DNA from: Streptomyces bacillaris
GTDB taxonomy: Bacteria > Actinomycetota > Actinomycetes > Streptomycetales > Streptomycetaceae
Assembly (NCBI RefSeq): GCF_003268675.1
Contig: NZ_CP029378.1
Location: 4,278,001 to 4,342,000, forward strand
DNA: 64,000 bases
Direction: 5' to 3'
Below, piece by piece: positions 55,863-64,000 of this stretch (the first letter of the stretch is position 1; every line of letters starts with the position of its first letter). Position numbers and translations under genes: made by a program. The notes under the pieces are model-generated. The model searched no databases and was not told the DNA's origin. It saw nothing but the letters and a program-made list of their open reading frames with translations.

Positions 55863-56935
55863 CCGCACGCCGCCCTTCGCTCGCGGTCGTCGGTGCGACC
55901 GGGGCGATCGGCGGCGTCATGCTCCGGATCCTCTCGCAGCACGCGGACGTCTGGGGCGAGGTCAGACTCGTCGCCTCACCGCGCTCGGCCGGCCGCAAGC
56001 TGGTCGTGCGCGGTGAGGAGAGCGAGGTCCTCGCGCTGAGCGAGGACGTGTTCGACGGCATCGACGTGGCCCTCTTCCTCGTACCGGACGAGGTCTCCGC
56101 CCGCTGGGCCCCGATCGCCACCTCCAAGGGCGCCGTCGTGATCGACGACTCGGCGGCCTTCCGGCTCGACGACGACGTCCCGCTGGTCGTCCCGGAGATC
56201 AACCCGCACGCCGCCCGGCTCAGACCACGTGGCATCGTCGCCTCCCCGAACTGCACCACGCTCTCGCTGATCGTCGCGGTCGGCGCGCTCCACGCCGAAT
56301 TCGGGCTGCGCGAACTGATCGTCTCCTCCTACCAGGCGGTCAGCAGCGCGGGCCGGGACGGGGTCGCGGCCCTGCGCGAACAGTTGTCGCTGGTGGCCGG
56401 TACGGAGCTGGGCACCCACCCCGGAGACGTACGCCGTGCCCTCGGTGACGGCGCGTCGACCGGCCCCTTCAGCCCGTTCGCCGCGCCCGTGGCCCTGAAC
56501 GTCGTGCCGTGGGCCGGTACGGACGCGGGGGACGGCTGGTCCTCCGAGGAACTGGCCATCCGCGAGGAGTGCCGCAAGGTGCTGGGGCTGCCGGAGCTGC
56601 GGACCAGCGCGACCTGCGTGTACGTCCCCGTCGTCGCCGCGCACTCCATGTCCGTCCACGCGCGCTTCGAGAACGAGGTCGCCGTCGACCGGGCCCACGA
56701 GATCCTGGCGACCGCGCCGGGCGTCGTCCTCTTCGACAGCCCTGCCTCCGGGGATTTCCCGACTCCGTCCGACGTGGTCGGCACCGATCCCACCTGGGTC
56801 GGCCGGGTACGGCGTTCGATGGACGATTCCCGGGCCCTGGAAATGTTCATCTGCGGGGACAATCTCCGTAAAGGTGCGGCTTTGAACGTCGCGCAGATCG
56901 CGGAATCGGTGGCCGCCGAAATTACCTCCGTCTGA
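55859..56935 (+). CDS. asd: aspartate-semialdehyde dehydrogenase
   Basis: A 358-residue NADPH enzyme converting aspartyl phosphate to the semialdehyde. It has VVGATGAIGGVMLRIL, the catalytic Cys in ASPNCTTLSL, SSYQAVSSAGRDG, and the catalytic His in VVAAHSMSVHARFEN. It overlaps ask by four bases and completes the operon. Confidence 0.95.
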   Translation: MTARRPSLAVVGATGAIGGVMLRILSQHADVWGEVRLVASPRSAGRKLVVRGEESEVLALSEDVFDGIDVALFLVPDEVSARWAPIATSKGAVVIDDSAAFRLDDDVPLVVPEINPHAARLRPRGIVASPNCTTLSLIVAVGALHAEFGLRELIVSSYQAVSSAGRDGVAALREQLSLVAGTELGTHPGDVRRALGDGASTGPFSPFAAPVALNVVPWAGTDAGDGWSSEELAIREECRKVLGLPELRTSATCVYVPVVAAHSMSVHARFENEVAVDRAHEILATAPGVVLFDSPASGDFPTPSDVVGTDPTWVGRVRRSMDDSRALEMFICGDNLRKGAALNVAQIAESVAAEITSV

Positions 56936-57263
56936 GGGGGCCCGCCGTGCGGACGTGCGGCGCAGATCTCGTTCGTACGGGTCGAACCTGTTTTGTAGAA
57001 TCTGTGAACGCCCTATGAGCAATTACCTGGTCTGAACCTCTTGAGCTGGGGCGTTGTCGTATCCGACGATGATTTACCGGCCGCCTGCAACCACGCATGG
57101 GCCGGGATGCGTCTATGCCGTCACTTCTTGCGCGGCGGGGGCGCATATGCGTGGCATACGGGGTATTTGGGGAAGAGCAGGTGCGTATGAGGGCATGTCG
57201 CACAGCGTCGAACGTGACGCCGTACGCGTACAACCCTGGCGGGGGGAAGCGTGTCCAACAGGC
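56936..57263. other. intergenic and leader region upstream of the ECF sigma gene
   Basis: TAGAAT (56996-57001) is a -10 candidate. In-frame ATGs at 57054, 57147 and 57195 exist, but third-position GC falls before about 57264, so most of this looks untranslated. Confidence 0.5.
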
Positions 57264-57926
57264 GTGGCAGAGGTTCTCGACATCACAGTGGCGGGTCCGT
57301 TGCGGGGCGCGGCCGTGCGTCCGCTCCGGCGCCCCCGCGCGCCCGGCGGCATGCCGGTGATCGCGCCCATGCCCGCCGCACGCCCGGCCCAGCTGCCCTC
57401 GCAGCGCGGGGGTGCTGAGGAGACGGTGGCAGCGGGAACCACGGTCGACCACCTCACCGAGACCTACCGCGCCCACTACCGCTCCCTGCTCGGCCTCGCG
57501 GCGCTGCTGCTGGACGACACCGCGTCCTGCGAGGACGTGGTGCAGGAGGCGTTCATCCGCGTGCACTCCGCGCGCAACCGGGTCCGGGAGCCCGAGAAGA
57601 CCCTGGCCTACCTCCGCCAGACCGTCGTCAACCTCTCGCGCTCCGCGCTGCGCCGCCGCATCCTCGGGCTCAAGCTGCTCTCCAAGCCGATGCCGGACAT
57701 GGCGAGTGCGGAGGAGGGTGCGTACGACCAGCTGGAGCGGGACGCGCTGATCAAGGCCATGAAGGGGCTCCAGCGGCGCCAGCGCGAGGTGCTGGTGCTG
57801 CGGTACTTCGCGGACATGACGGAGGCCCAGGTCGCGGAGACGCTGGGAGTTTCGCTGGGGTCGGTGAAGGCGTACGGTTCGCGCGGTATCGCGGCGCTGC
57901 GCGTCGTGATGGAGGCCCAGACATGA
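57264..57926 (+). CDS. ECF-type RNA polymerase sigma factor
   Basis: About 220 residues from the GTG at 57264. The N-terminal 50 residues are a basic, proline/arginine-rich extension. Sigma region 2 (YRAHYRSLLGLAALLLDDTA, CEDVVQEAFIRVH) and region 4 (RQREVLVLRYFADMTEAQVA, then ETLGVSLGSVKAYGSRGIAA) are clear. It overlaps the next gene by ATGA, typical of a sigma factor with its regulator. The start is uncertain (57195 and 57351 are alternatives). Confidence 0.85.
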   Translation: MAEVLDITVAGPLRGAAVRPLRRPRAPGGMPVIAPMPAARPAQLPSQRGGAEETVAAGTTVDHLTETYRAHYRSLLGLAALLLDDTASCEDVVQEAFIRVHSARNRVREPEKTLAYLRQTVVNLSRSALRRRILGLKLLSKPMPDMASAEEGAYDQLERDALIKAMKGLQRRQREVLVLRYFADMTEAQVAETLGVSLGSVKAYGSRGIAALRVVMEAQT

Positions 57927-59449
57927 GCGGGCACCGCCACCGGCACGAGCACAGGCACGAGAATGACCCGACGGGAAACGGAATTGTGAACGACGGGCCG
58001 GAGAAGACTCCGCACACCGATCCGGACCGAGCGCACGGAACGAACGGGCCGGACCGGCCGGACCGTTCCGATCAGTCCGACCGGTCGGTTCAGCCGGGCC
58101 GACCGGACGGTCAGCACGACGAGGCCGCGCCGGGGGGTCCGGGGGAGCCGGACGCGGCCCGGGAAGCGGAACCGGAACCGGGGCCGGGGTCGTCGTCGGC
58201 CGAGGCTGGTGCGTCGGCCGAGGAGGGTGCAACGGCCGACGACGGCGCGAGGCCGCAGTCCGGCGGCGGCTCCGCCGGGGACGACCTCGCCGGCACGCTG
58301 ACCGACCTCTTCGGGAGCGGCCGGGGCGGATCCGGACCCGATGGCGGCCCGGGCAGCACCTCTGATCGCGGCGGCTCCGCTGCCACCGGCTCTGGTGCCG
58401 ACGGCTTCGGTGCCGGTGGCTTCGGCACCGCTGGCTTCGGCATCGACGGAGAGCTGGACGAGGTCGCCCTGCGCCGGATGCTGCACGGGGCCGTGGGAGG
58501 CCTTGAACCTTCCGACCGGACCCTGGAGCATCTGCAGCGCGCGGTGCCCGCCCGGCGGGCCAGGCGGCGGCAGGCCGCCGTCGGCGCGGCCGCGGCGGCC
58601 CTGCTGATCGGCACGGCGGTCCCCGCTTTCGTGCACGTGGCGAACTCGGACAGTACGTCCACCGCGTCCCCCGCCATCGTCGGCCACGGCGAGCAGGCCC
58701 AGGGCGGCAACGGCGAGGCGCCTGGCCCCGAGGCCCCGGGCCACCGGACCCCGGAGCCCACCGACCAGGAGAGCCAGGACGGCGCGGACGAGCCGGACCC
58801 CTCCGCGAGCACCTCGCCGGACAGCTCGGAGGACCCGGGCGGCGGGACCGCGACGGGCGGCGCATCCGCACCCCCCAGTTCGGACCTCGCCACGCTCCGC
58901 GCCTGCAACCCGGGCCAGCTCGGCGTCGTCTCCGCGGCGGCGGGCGCCCCGAACGCCGAAGGCAAGGTGTACGGCAGCTTCCGGATCGCCAACGTGTCCG
59001 GCACGGACTGTACGGTCAGCAGCAACGGCACCGTCGGCGTCACCGCCCTCGGCGCCGCCGATCCGCTCAAGATCAACGTGGTCCAGCACACGGCGGGTGA
59101 CGCGGCCTCCGGCCTCCCCGACCCCTCGCAGGAGCCGGGCACGGTGCTGCTGAAGCCCTCCATGGCCTACGAGGTGCAGTTCGCGTGGGTGCCGACCGAC
59201 ACCTGCCCGACCGTCGCCCCCTCACCCACCCCCACCCCCTCGCCGGACGGCTCGGGAGGATCGACGGGCGAGGCATCGGGGCCTTCCGGCACCGACACGC
59301 AGTCGCTGCGGCAGGACGGCGCCACGATGGACGGCAGCATCGCCGTCACCCACACACCGGAGTCGGGCGCACCCACGGCCGAGACGAAGATCAACAACGC
59401 CTGCTCGGGCACGATCTACCGAACAGGCGTCCTGCCCACCGCGCCGTAG
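57923..59449 (+). CDS. single-pass membrane protein, probable sigma-factor partner
   Basis: A 508-residue protein translated with the ECF sigma gene. The N-terminus is His-rich (SGHRHRHEHRHEND), followed by a long acidic, disordered stretch. A cytoplasmic helix with LRRMLHGAVGGLEPSDRTLE leads to a TM helix (AVGAAAAALLIGTAVPAFVH), and an extracytoplasmic domain after a Pro/Ser-rich stalk. Position and topology fit an anti-sigma-like regulator. No zinc anti-sigma motif is seen, so this role is inferred. The His cluster may bind metal. Confidence 0.75.
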   Translation: MSGHRHRHEHRHENDPTGNGIVNDGPEKTPHTDPDRAHGTNGPDRPDRSDQSDRSVQPGRPDGQHDEAAPGGPGEPDAAREAEPEPGPGSSSAEAGASAEEGATADDGARPQSGGGSAGDDLAGTLTDLFGSGRGGSGPDGGPGSTSDRGGSAATGSGADGFGAGGFGTAGFGIDGELDEVALRRMLHGAVGGLEPSDRTLEHLQRAVPARRARRRQAAVGAAAAALLIGTAVPAFVHVANSDSTSTASPAIVGHGEQAQGGNGEAPGPEAPGHRTPEPTDQESQDGADEPDPSASTSPDSSEDPGGGTATGGASAPPSSDLATLRACNPGQLGVVSAAAGAPNAEGKVYGSFRIANVSGTDCTVSSNGTVGVTALGAADPLKINVVQHTAGDAASGLPDPSQEPGTVLLKPSMAYEVQFAWVPTDTCPTVAPSPTPTPSPDGSGGSTGEASGPSGTDTQSLRQDGATMDGSIAVTHTPESGAPTAETKINNACSGTIYRTGVLPTAP

Positions 59450-59711
59450 CACCAGGGGCGACGGCGAGCGCGGCATCAGGGCGGAGGCGAGTCCAGGACC
59501 GATGCCCCCCGGGGCTGAGCCTGGAGCAGGTGCAGAGCCGAAGCGCAGGCCCAACCTCGGGGCACAGGGCCGACCCGCACCCGACATCGGGACCCGGCCC
59601 GGCCTGGGACCGAGGCCCAGGCCGAGGCGCGCGACCCACGGTCCAGGCACCAGCGACCACGAACTAGGACCAGGGACTAACGAACCAGGGCCGGGGACTA
59701 CGGACGACGGC

Positions 59712-60824
59712 CTACGAACCGTGTGAGGTCCCCGCCGTCTTCGACCCCTGAGACCCCTGTACGGCGCCCCCGGAGGCTTCCGCACCCCCACCGGCCTCAA
59801 CAGCACCGGCCCCGGCACCACCGGCGGCCCCACCGGCCTCGACGTCACCGGCGGCCTCGGCAGCCTCACCGGCGGCCCCACCGGCGGCCTCGGCAGCCCC
59901 ATCAGCCCCATCAGCCCCATCGTCCTCGGCAGCCCCACCATCCCCCGAGGCCCCTGAAACCTCTCCGGCCCCACCAACCCCCGGCTCCCCGCCCTCCGGG
60001 ACCAGCCCGAGGGCTACGTCGCGGGCGGTCTCGGCCTCGCGGCGGACCAGGCGGAACCACATGAAGAGCACGAAGCCGGCGAACACGAACCACTCGCCCG
60101 TGTACCCCAGGTTCTGGAACGCCTTCAGGTCGAGCCCGCTGCCCTGCGGAGCTGCGGCGGGGACCGGCTTCAACGCGTCGTCCGGGCCCGCCGCCCCGCC
60201 CGCCTCGGCTTCGGGAAGCGTGATCCAGGCGTCGTACACGTCGTAGTCGACCAGGTTCACCAGGGATGCGGCGCTGATCATGCCGAGCTGGCCCTCGGGG
60301 AGCCCGCCCCGGGCGTTGACGCCGTTGCTGTGGATGTTCTCGGAGGCCTGGAGGTCGCCGGTCACGGTGACCTCGCCCTGCGGCGCGGCCGGTACGGGGA
60401 TGCTGCCCGCGGTGCCGGGCAGCCAGCCGCGGACGACCGGCAGGGCCTTGCCGCCCTCCGTACGCAGCAGGGACAGGACGTAGAAGCCGCGGCGGTCGTC
60501 CAGCTCACGGCCGGGGACCAGGAACTGGTCGGCGTACGTCCCGGTCGCGACGGCCGGGCGGCCGGACGTCACCTTGTCGACGGGCAGCAGCTCGTCCAGC
60601 GGTTCGGCGGCCCGGGTGCTCGGATCGGGCTGCTTCGTCGCCTGCTCGTGCGACTGCACACGGTCCTCGAAGCGGCCGAGCTGCCAGGTTCCCATGAACA
60701 CGCAGAACGGGATGGCCAGCACGACGAAGAGGTTGATCCCCCACCATCGCGGGGTCAGCAGGAACCGGTACACCCCTCCAAGGTACGGTTCCCCGCTCCG
60801 GCCCCCCGGAGCGGGGTCGCCCAT
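59712..60824 (-). CDS. SURF1-family cytochrome c oxidase assembly protein with long Ala/Gly tail
   Basis: A 370-residue protein. SURF1 signatures are FLLTPRWWGINLFVVLAIPF, GTWQLGRFEDR, GWLPG and a C-terminal TM helix (WFVFAGFVLFMWFRLVRRE). It helps insert heme into cytochrome oxidase. Some 95 C-terminal residues are an Ala/Gly/Glu-rich low-complexity tail beyond the usual length. ATG at 60824 follows AAGGA; a shorter start at the GTG of VYRFLL is possible. It lies 11 bp after the peptidase gene on the same strand. Confidence 0.87.
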   Translation of the reverse strand: MGDPAPGGRSGEPYLGGVYRFLLTPRWWGINLFVVLAIPFCVFMGTWQLGRFEDRVQSHEQATKQPDPSTRAAEPLDELLPVDKVTSGRPAVATGTYADQFLVPGRELDDRRGFYVLSLLRTEGGKALPVVRGWLPGTAGSIPVPAAPQGEVTVTGDLQASENIHSNGVNARGGLPEGQLGMISAASLVNLVDYDVYDAWITLPEAEAGGAAGPDDALKPVPAAAPQGSGLDLKAFQNLGYTGEWFVFAGFVLFMWFRLVRREAETARDVALGLVPEGGEPGVGGAGEVSGASGDGGAAEDDGADGADGAAEAAGGAAGEAAEAAGDVEAGGAAGGAGAGAVEAGGGAEASGGAVQGSQGSKTAGTSHGS

Positions 60825-60835
60825 TTATCCGGTCC

Positions 60836-62656
60836 TTACGCCCCCTGGACGGCACCACCCCCCAGATGCTTGAGGGCGAACTCCAGCTCCAGCCGCACCT
60901 GCTTGATGCGCTCCTCCACCACGAGCGAGCCGTGCCCCGCGTCGTACCGGTAGACCTCGTGCACCGCGCCGCGCGCCGCCAGCCGGTCCACGTAGTTCTC
61001 CACCTGGCGGATGGGGCACCGCGGATCGTTGACGCCGGCCGAGATGTAGACGGGGGCGCGCACCGCGTCGACGTACGTCAGCGGGGACGAGGCCTCGAAC
61101 CGCTCGGGCACCTCCTCCGGCGTGCCGCCCAGCAGCGTGCGGTCCATCGCCTTCAGGGCCTCCATCTCGTCGTGGTACGCCGTGACGTAGTCCGCGACCG
61201 GCACCGCCGCCAGCCCCAGTGCCCAGGCGTCGGGCTGGGTGCCGAGGCCGAGCAGGGTGAGATAGCCGCCCCAGGAGCCGCCGGCCAGAACCAGGCGCCG
61301 CGGGTCCGCGAGCCCGGAGGCGACCGACCACTCCCGCACGGCGGCGATGTCCTCCAGCTCGATCATGCCGACCCGGTGCTTGAGCGCGTCCGTCCAGGCG
61401 CGGCCGTAGCCGGTGGAGCCGCGGTAGTTGACCCGTACGACGGCGAAGCCGTGGTCCACCCAGGCAGCCGGGCCGGAGGCGAAGGCGTCGCTGTCGTGCC
61501 AGGTCGGCCCGCCGTGGATCTCGAAGACGGTGGGGAAGGGCCCCTCCCCGGTGGCGGGCCTCTGCACGAGGGCGTGGATCCGGCCGCCCGGCCCCTCCAC
61601 CCACGCGTCCTCGACGGGCACCGACGCCGGGGCCTTCGCACCCGGCGGGTCCAGGACCACCGCACCGCTGGTCGACCGCACCACGGGCGGCTGCGCGGCC
61701 GAGGACCAGAGGTACTCCACGGTGCCGTCGGGGCGGGCCGTGGCGCCCGACACCGTCCCGGCGGGGGTTTCCACCCGCACGGGCTCCGCGGCCCCCGGCT
61801 CGTACCGCCACAGCTCGCTGCGGGCCTCGAAGCTGTGCTCGATGAGCAGCGCGGAGCCGTCCGGATACCATTCGGCGCCCACGTCACCGGGCAGGTCGAC
61901 GGGGAGCGCGGTCTCCGTGCCCGCTACCGGGTCCCAGATCATCGGCTCCCAGCGGCCCCGGCGCTGGTGCCCCACGAGGAGCCGGGTGTCACCGGCCACC
62001 GGCGCGAAGCCCAGCACGGCGAGCCCCAGCTCCTTGGTGCCGCCCTCGGTGTCGTCCAGCTCGGCCACCGTGGAGCCGTCCGGGCGCACCACACGCAGGG
62101 CGGAGTGCATGGCGTCGCCGTGCTCGGTGTGCTCCAGGGCGATGAGCGTCCCGTCGTACGACAGGTCCCCGACCCCGGCGGACTCCCGGTGCCGGTAGAT
62201 CTCGACGGCTTCGCCACCGCCCGGGGCCGGCACCAGGTGAATGGTCGTCCCGTCCTCATCCGTGGAACGGCCGATCACGGCGGAGCCGTCGCGCCCGATG
62301 GCGAGGCCCGCCGGATACGAGGGGGCGAGCCCCGGGGCGGCGGGCTCGTCCTCCCCGCCGCCGAACGGCTGGCGCATCCACACGCCGAACTCGTCGCCAT
62401 CGGTGTCGCTGAACCACCAGATGGCCTCGCCGTCCGGCGTCAGCACCCCGTCGGTGGTTCCGTTGGGCCGGTCGGTCACCTGGCGCTGCCGCCCGCTCGC
62501 CCGGTCCCAGGCGTACAGCTCATAGGTCCCGGTGGCGTTGGACACGAAGAGGGAGCGGTCAGGCGCGTCCTCGGCCCAGTCGGGCAGGGACACCCTGGGC
62601 GCGCGGAACCGCTGCTCCCACTCCGGCATGGTCGAGACGTTCTCCGATTCGCTCAT
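60836..62656 (-). CDS. S9-family prolyl oligopeptidase-like peptidase
   Basis: A 606-residue serine peptidase. The N-terminal beta-propeller repeats (SLFVSNATGTYELYAWDRAS, IWWFSDTDGDEFGVWMRQPF) are followed by an alpha/beta-hydrolase domain: EIHGGPTWHD oxyanion segment, Ser in VLAGGSWGGYLTLLG, Asp in SAGVNDPRCP and His in YDAGHGS. It cleaves short peptides. ATG at 62656 is used; the upstream ATG at 62665 is an alternative. Confidence 0.92.
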   Translation of the reverse strand: MSESENVSTMPEWEQRFRAPRVSLPDWAEDAPDRSLFVSNATGTYELYAWDRASGRQRQVTDRPNGTTDGVLTPDGEAIWWFSDTDGDEFGVWMRQPFGGGEDEPAAPGLAPSYPAGLAIGRDGSAVIGRSTDEDGTTIHLVPAPGGGEAVEIYRHRESAGVGDLSYDGTLIALEHTEHGDAMHSALRVVRPDGSTVAELDDTEGGTKELGLAVLGFAPVAGDTRLLVGHQRRGRWEPMIWDPVAGTETALPVDLPGDVGAEWYPDGSALLIEHSFEARSELWRYEPGAAEPVRVETPAGTVSGATARPDGTVEYLWSSAAQPPVVRSTSGAVVLDPPGAKAPASVPVEDAWVEGPGGRIHALVQRPATGEGPFPTVFEIHGGPTWHDSDAFASGPAAWVDHGFAVVRVNYRGSTGYGRAWTDALKHRVGMIELEDIAAVREWSVASGLADPRRLVLAGGSWGGYLTLLGLGTQPDAWALGLAAVPVADYVTAYHDEMEALKAMDRTLLGGTPEEVPERFEASSPLTYVDAVRAPVYISAGVNDPRCPIRQVENYVDRLAARGAVHEVYRYDAGHGSLVVEERIKQVRLELEFALKHLGGGAVQGA

Positions 62657-62789
62657 GCCCTCCATCCAACCCGATCCCGAGCCCGGCCGGAGCGGGCCGT
62701 CCACAACCCCCCTGTGATGATCGGACCGGCCGTGTCCGCCTGTGGATAACGGCTCGCGAGGCTTCCGTCCGGTGGGTAACTTTTCGGAT

Positions 62790-63632
62790 ATGTACTCCCC
62801 GACTCCGGACGACTGGCAGGACGCCAACCGCGCACGCTGGGACGAGCGTGTGCCGATACACGCGGCGAGCGACTTCTACGACCTGGAGGCGTTCCGGGCG
62901 GGGAAGGACGCCCTGCGCCCGTTCGAGCTGGCGGAGGTCGGTGACGTCACGGGAAAGACCCTGCTGCACCTCCAGTGCCACATCGGCCTGGACACCCTGT
63001 CCTGGGCGCGGCACGGTGCCGCGCAGGTGGTGGGCCTGGACTTCTCCGAGCCCGCCGTGGAGACCGCCCGGGGCCTCGCGGAATCGCTGGGGCTGGGCCC
63101 CGACCGCGCGGCGTTCGTGGCGGCCGATGTGTACGACGCCCCCTCGGCCGTCCCCGACTCCTCGTACGACATCGTCTACACGGGCGTCGGCGCGCTGAAC
63201 TGGCTGCCCGACATGGAGCGCTGGGCCGAGACGGCGGCCTCGCTGGTGGCGCCCGGCGGATTCCTCTACCTGGCGGAGTTCCACCCGCTCACCGACACCC
63301 TGGACGACGGGACCGGCTCGGTCGTCACCCATGACTACTTCAGCCGTGAGGCCTGGGTGGACGAGACTCCGGGGACGTACGCCGACTTCGACGCGCCGAC
63401 CGTGCACAACCGCAGCGTCGAGTGGCAGCACCCGGTGGGCGAGGTGGTGACGGCGCTCGCGGCGGCCGGCCTGCGCATTGAGTTCCTTCGCGAGCACGAT
63501 GTCTCGCTCTTCCCCCGCTTCGGCACGCTGGAGCGCCAGTCGGACGGCTACTACCGCTTCCCGGCGGACCGCCCGCGCATCCCGCTGATGTACTCGCTCA
63601 AGGCGACCCGCCCCAAGCCGCACGGTGGATGA
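62790..63632 (+). CDS. class I SAM-dependent methyltransferase
   Basis: A 280-residue protein. SAM-binding motifs: LLHLQCHIGLDTLSWARHGA (motif I), VVGLDFSEPAVETAR (acidic motif II) and YDIVYTGVGALNWLPDMERW (motif III-IV). The C-terminal half has LYLAEFHPLTDTL and EWQHPVGEVVTALAAAGL, typical of a broad small-molecule methyltransferase group. Its substrate is not defined. It is divergent from the peptidase gene. ATG at 62790 is preferred over GTG at 62742. Confidence 0.9.
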   Translation: MYSPTPDDWQDANRARWDERVPIHAASDFYDLEAFRAGKDALRPFELAEVGDVTGKTLLHLQCHIGLDTLSWARHGAAQVVGLDFSEPAVETARGLAESLGLGPDRAAFVAADVYDAPSAVPDSSYDIVYTGVGALNWLPDMERWAETAASLVAPGGFLYLAEFHPLTDTLDDGTGSVVTHDYFSREAWVDETPGTYADFDAPTVHNRSVEWQHPVGEVVTALAAAGLRIEFLREHDVSLFPRFGTLERQSDGYYRFPADRPRIPLMYSLKATRPKPHGG

Positions 63633-63771
63633 GCCGAATCCGCAGCAGAAGGCATGACGGGGGTCAGCGACGTCTCCCCGGAAGATCGACCACGTGACCA
63701 CATGACCACATGACCGCAGGTCAGTGATGGCTCTCCGGGGATTGTCAGTGCCGAGGTCCACACTTCTTCCC

Positions 63772-64000
63772 ATGACCGACGACACGAGCAGAAGCACCAC
63801 CACGGCCGGCCTGCGCACGACGGTGGAGACGTACTGGGCGACGGCCGACGCCCGGGACTGGGAGGCGTTCGCGGCGACCCTGGCGGACGACGTGGTGTAC
63901 GAGCTGCCGCAGACCCGCGAGCTCATCCGGGGCAAGGACCGCTACCTCCGGTTCAACCAGGAGTACCCGGGCGACTGGCACGTCCGGATCGAGCGGATCG
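63772..64000 (+). CDS. NTF2/SnoaL-like protein, 3'-truncated by the window edge
   Basis: The visible 76 residues (MTDDTSRSTTTAGLRTTVET, YWATADARDWEAFAATLADD, VVYELPQTRELIRGKDRY) match the start of a SnoaL-like polyketide-cyclase/NTF2 family protein. The chain is open at the window end. CACACT at 63759-63764 may be a -10 for a near-leaderless message. Confidence 0.8.
   Translation, partial: MTDDTSRSTTTAGLRTTVETYWATADARDWEAFAATLADDVVYELPQTRELIRGKDRYLRFNQEYPGDWHVRIERI

Noticed and set aside
53133..55868. 911-codon minus-strand frame over DUF1838 and aspartokinase
   Set aside because: Antisense to conserved genes, with no recognisable motif and a composition typical of shadow frames in GC-rich DNA.

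Overview
The window is chromosomal DNA from a Streptomyces (or very close relative). It has very high GC with strong third-position GC bias, GTG and TTG starts, ATGA-type overlaps, rare TTA codons, a gamma-butyrolactone locus, a chitinase with the typical GGTCTAGACC promoter repeats, and one parS site. Two conserved blocks flank a variable middle.

Left block (about 1-16.3 kb): the 3' end of pyrE, a parS site, fba, a MalY/PatB-type C-S lyase/aminotransferase, an MFS exporter, a DUF3151 protein, a tryptophan-to-anthranilate kynurenine operon (tryptophan 2,3-dioxygenase, kynureninase, alpha/beta-hydrolase formamidase candidate), an NmrA-like protein, a NarL-type two-component pair, a P450, small proteins, a diacylglycerol-kinase-like protein and purA. 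Right block (about 43.4-64 kb): a membrane Ser/Thr kinase, a PfpI/MarR operon, a class III aminotransferase, a GntR regulator, a SLATT-type membrane protein, ybaB, recR, DUF5063 and DUF1838 proteins, aspartokinase (with a likely internal beta-subunit start) and asd, an ECF sigma factor with a membrane partner, SURF1, an S9 peptidase, a methyltransferase and a truncated NTF2-like gene.

The middle (16.3 to about 35.5 kb) looks like an accessory island carrying a cryptic, tightly regulated small-molecule pathway. A minus-strand operon from 29.9 to 23.7 kb encodes a free-standing adenylation enzyme, a carrier protein, an orphan ectoine-synthase-like cupin, an isovaleryl-CoA-dehydrogenase-type flavoprotein, a transglutaminase-like cysteine enzyme, a maleate-isomerase/arylmalonate-decarboxylase-fold protein lacking both cysteines, an 80-residue protein of unknown function and a phosphopantetheinyl transferase. 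Next to it lies a complete-looking butyrolactone signalling set: AfsA-type synthase, HAD phosphatase-like protein, SDR reductase and TetR receptor. An Old Yellow Enzyme, a FrnE/DsbA-like protein, a nucleoside-deaminase-like protein and two SMR transporters could serve protection and export. A MarR regulator sits just upstream of the operon, and the motif TTGYATGNNCA recurs upstream of the MarR gene, the biosynthetic operon, the OYE operon and the deaminase, suggesting one regulon. All six in-frame TTA (bldA-dependent) codons I found lie in this island. From about 36 to 43 kb follow a GH19 chitinase, a second sliding-clamp (dnaN) paralogue, a PucR-like regulator, a TetR regulator and an MFS transporter.

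Another striking trait is the number of short tandem repeats (units of about 9-41 bp) in intergenic DNA and gene ends, and a dispersed stem-loop element with loop GGCGTTTGA. No rRNA, tRNA or CRISPR array was seen. All functional calls are from reading the sequence; no database search was run.
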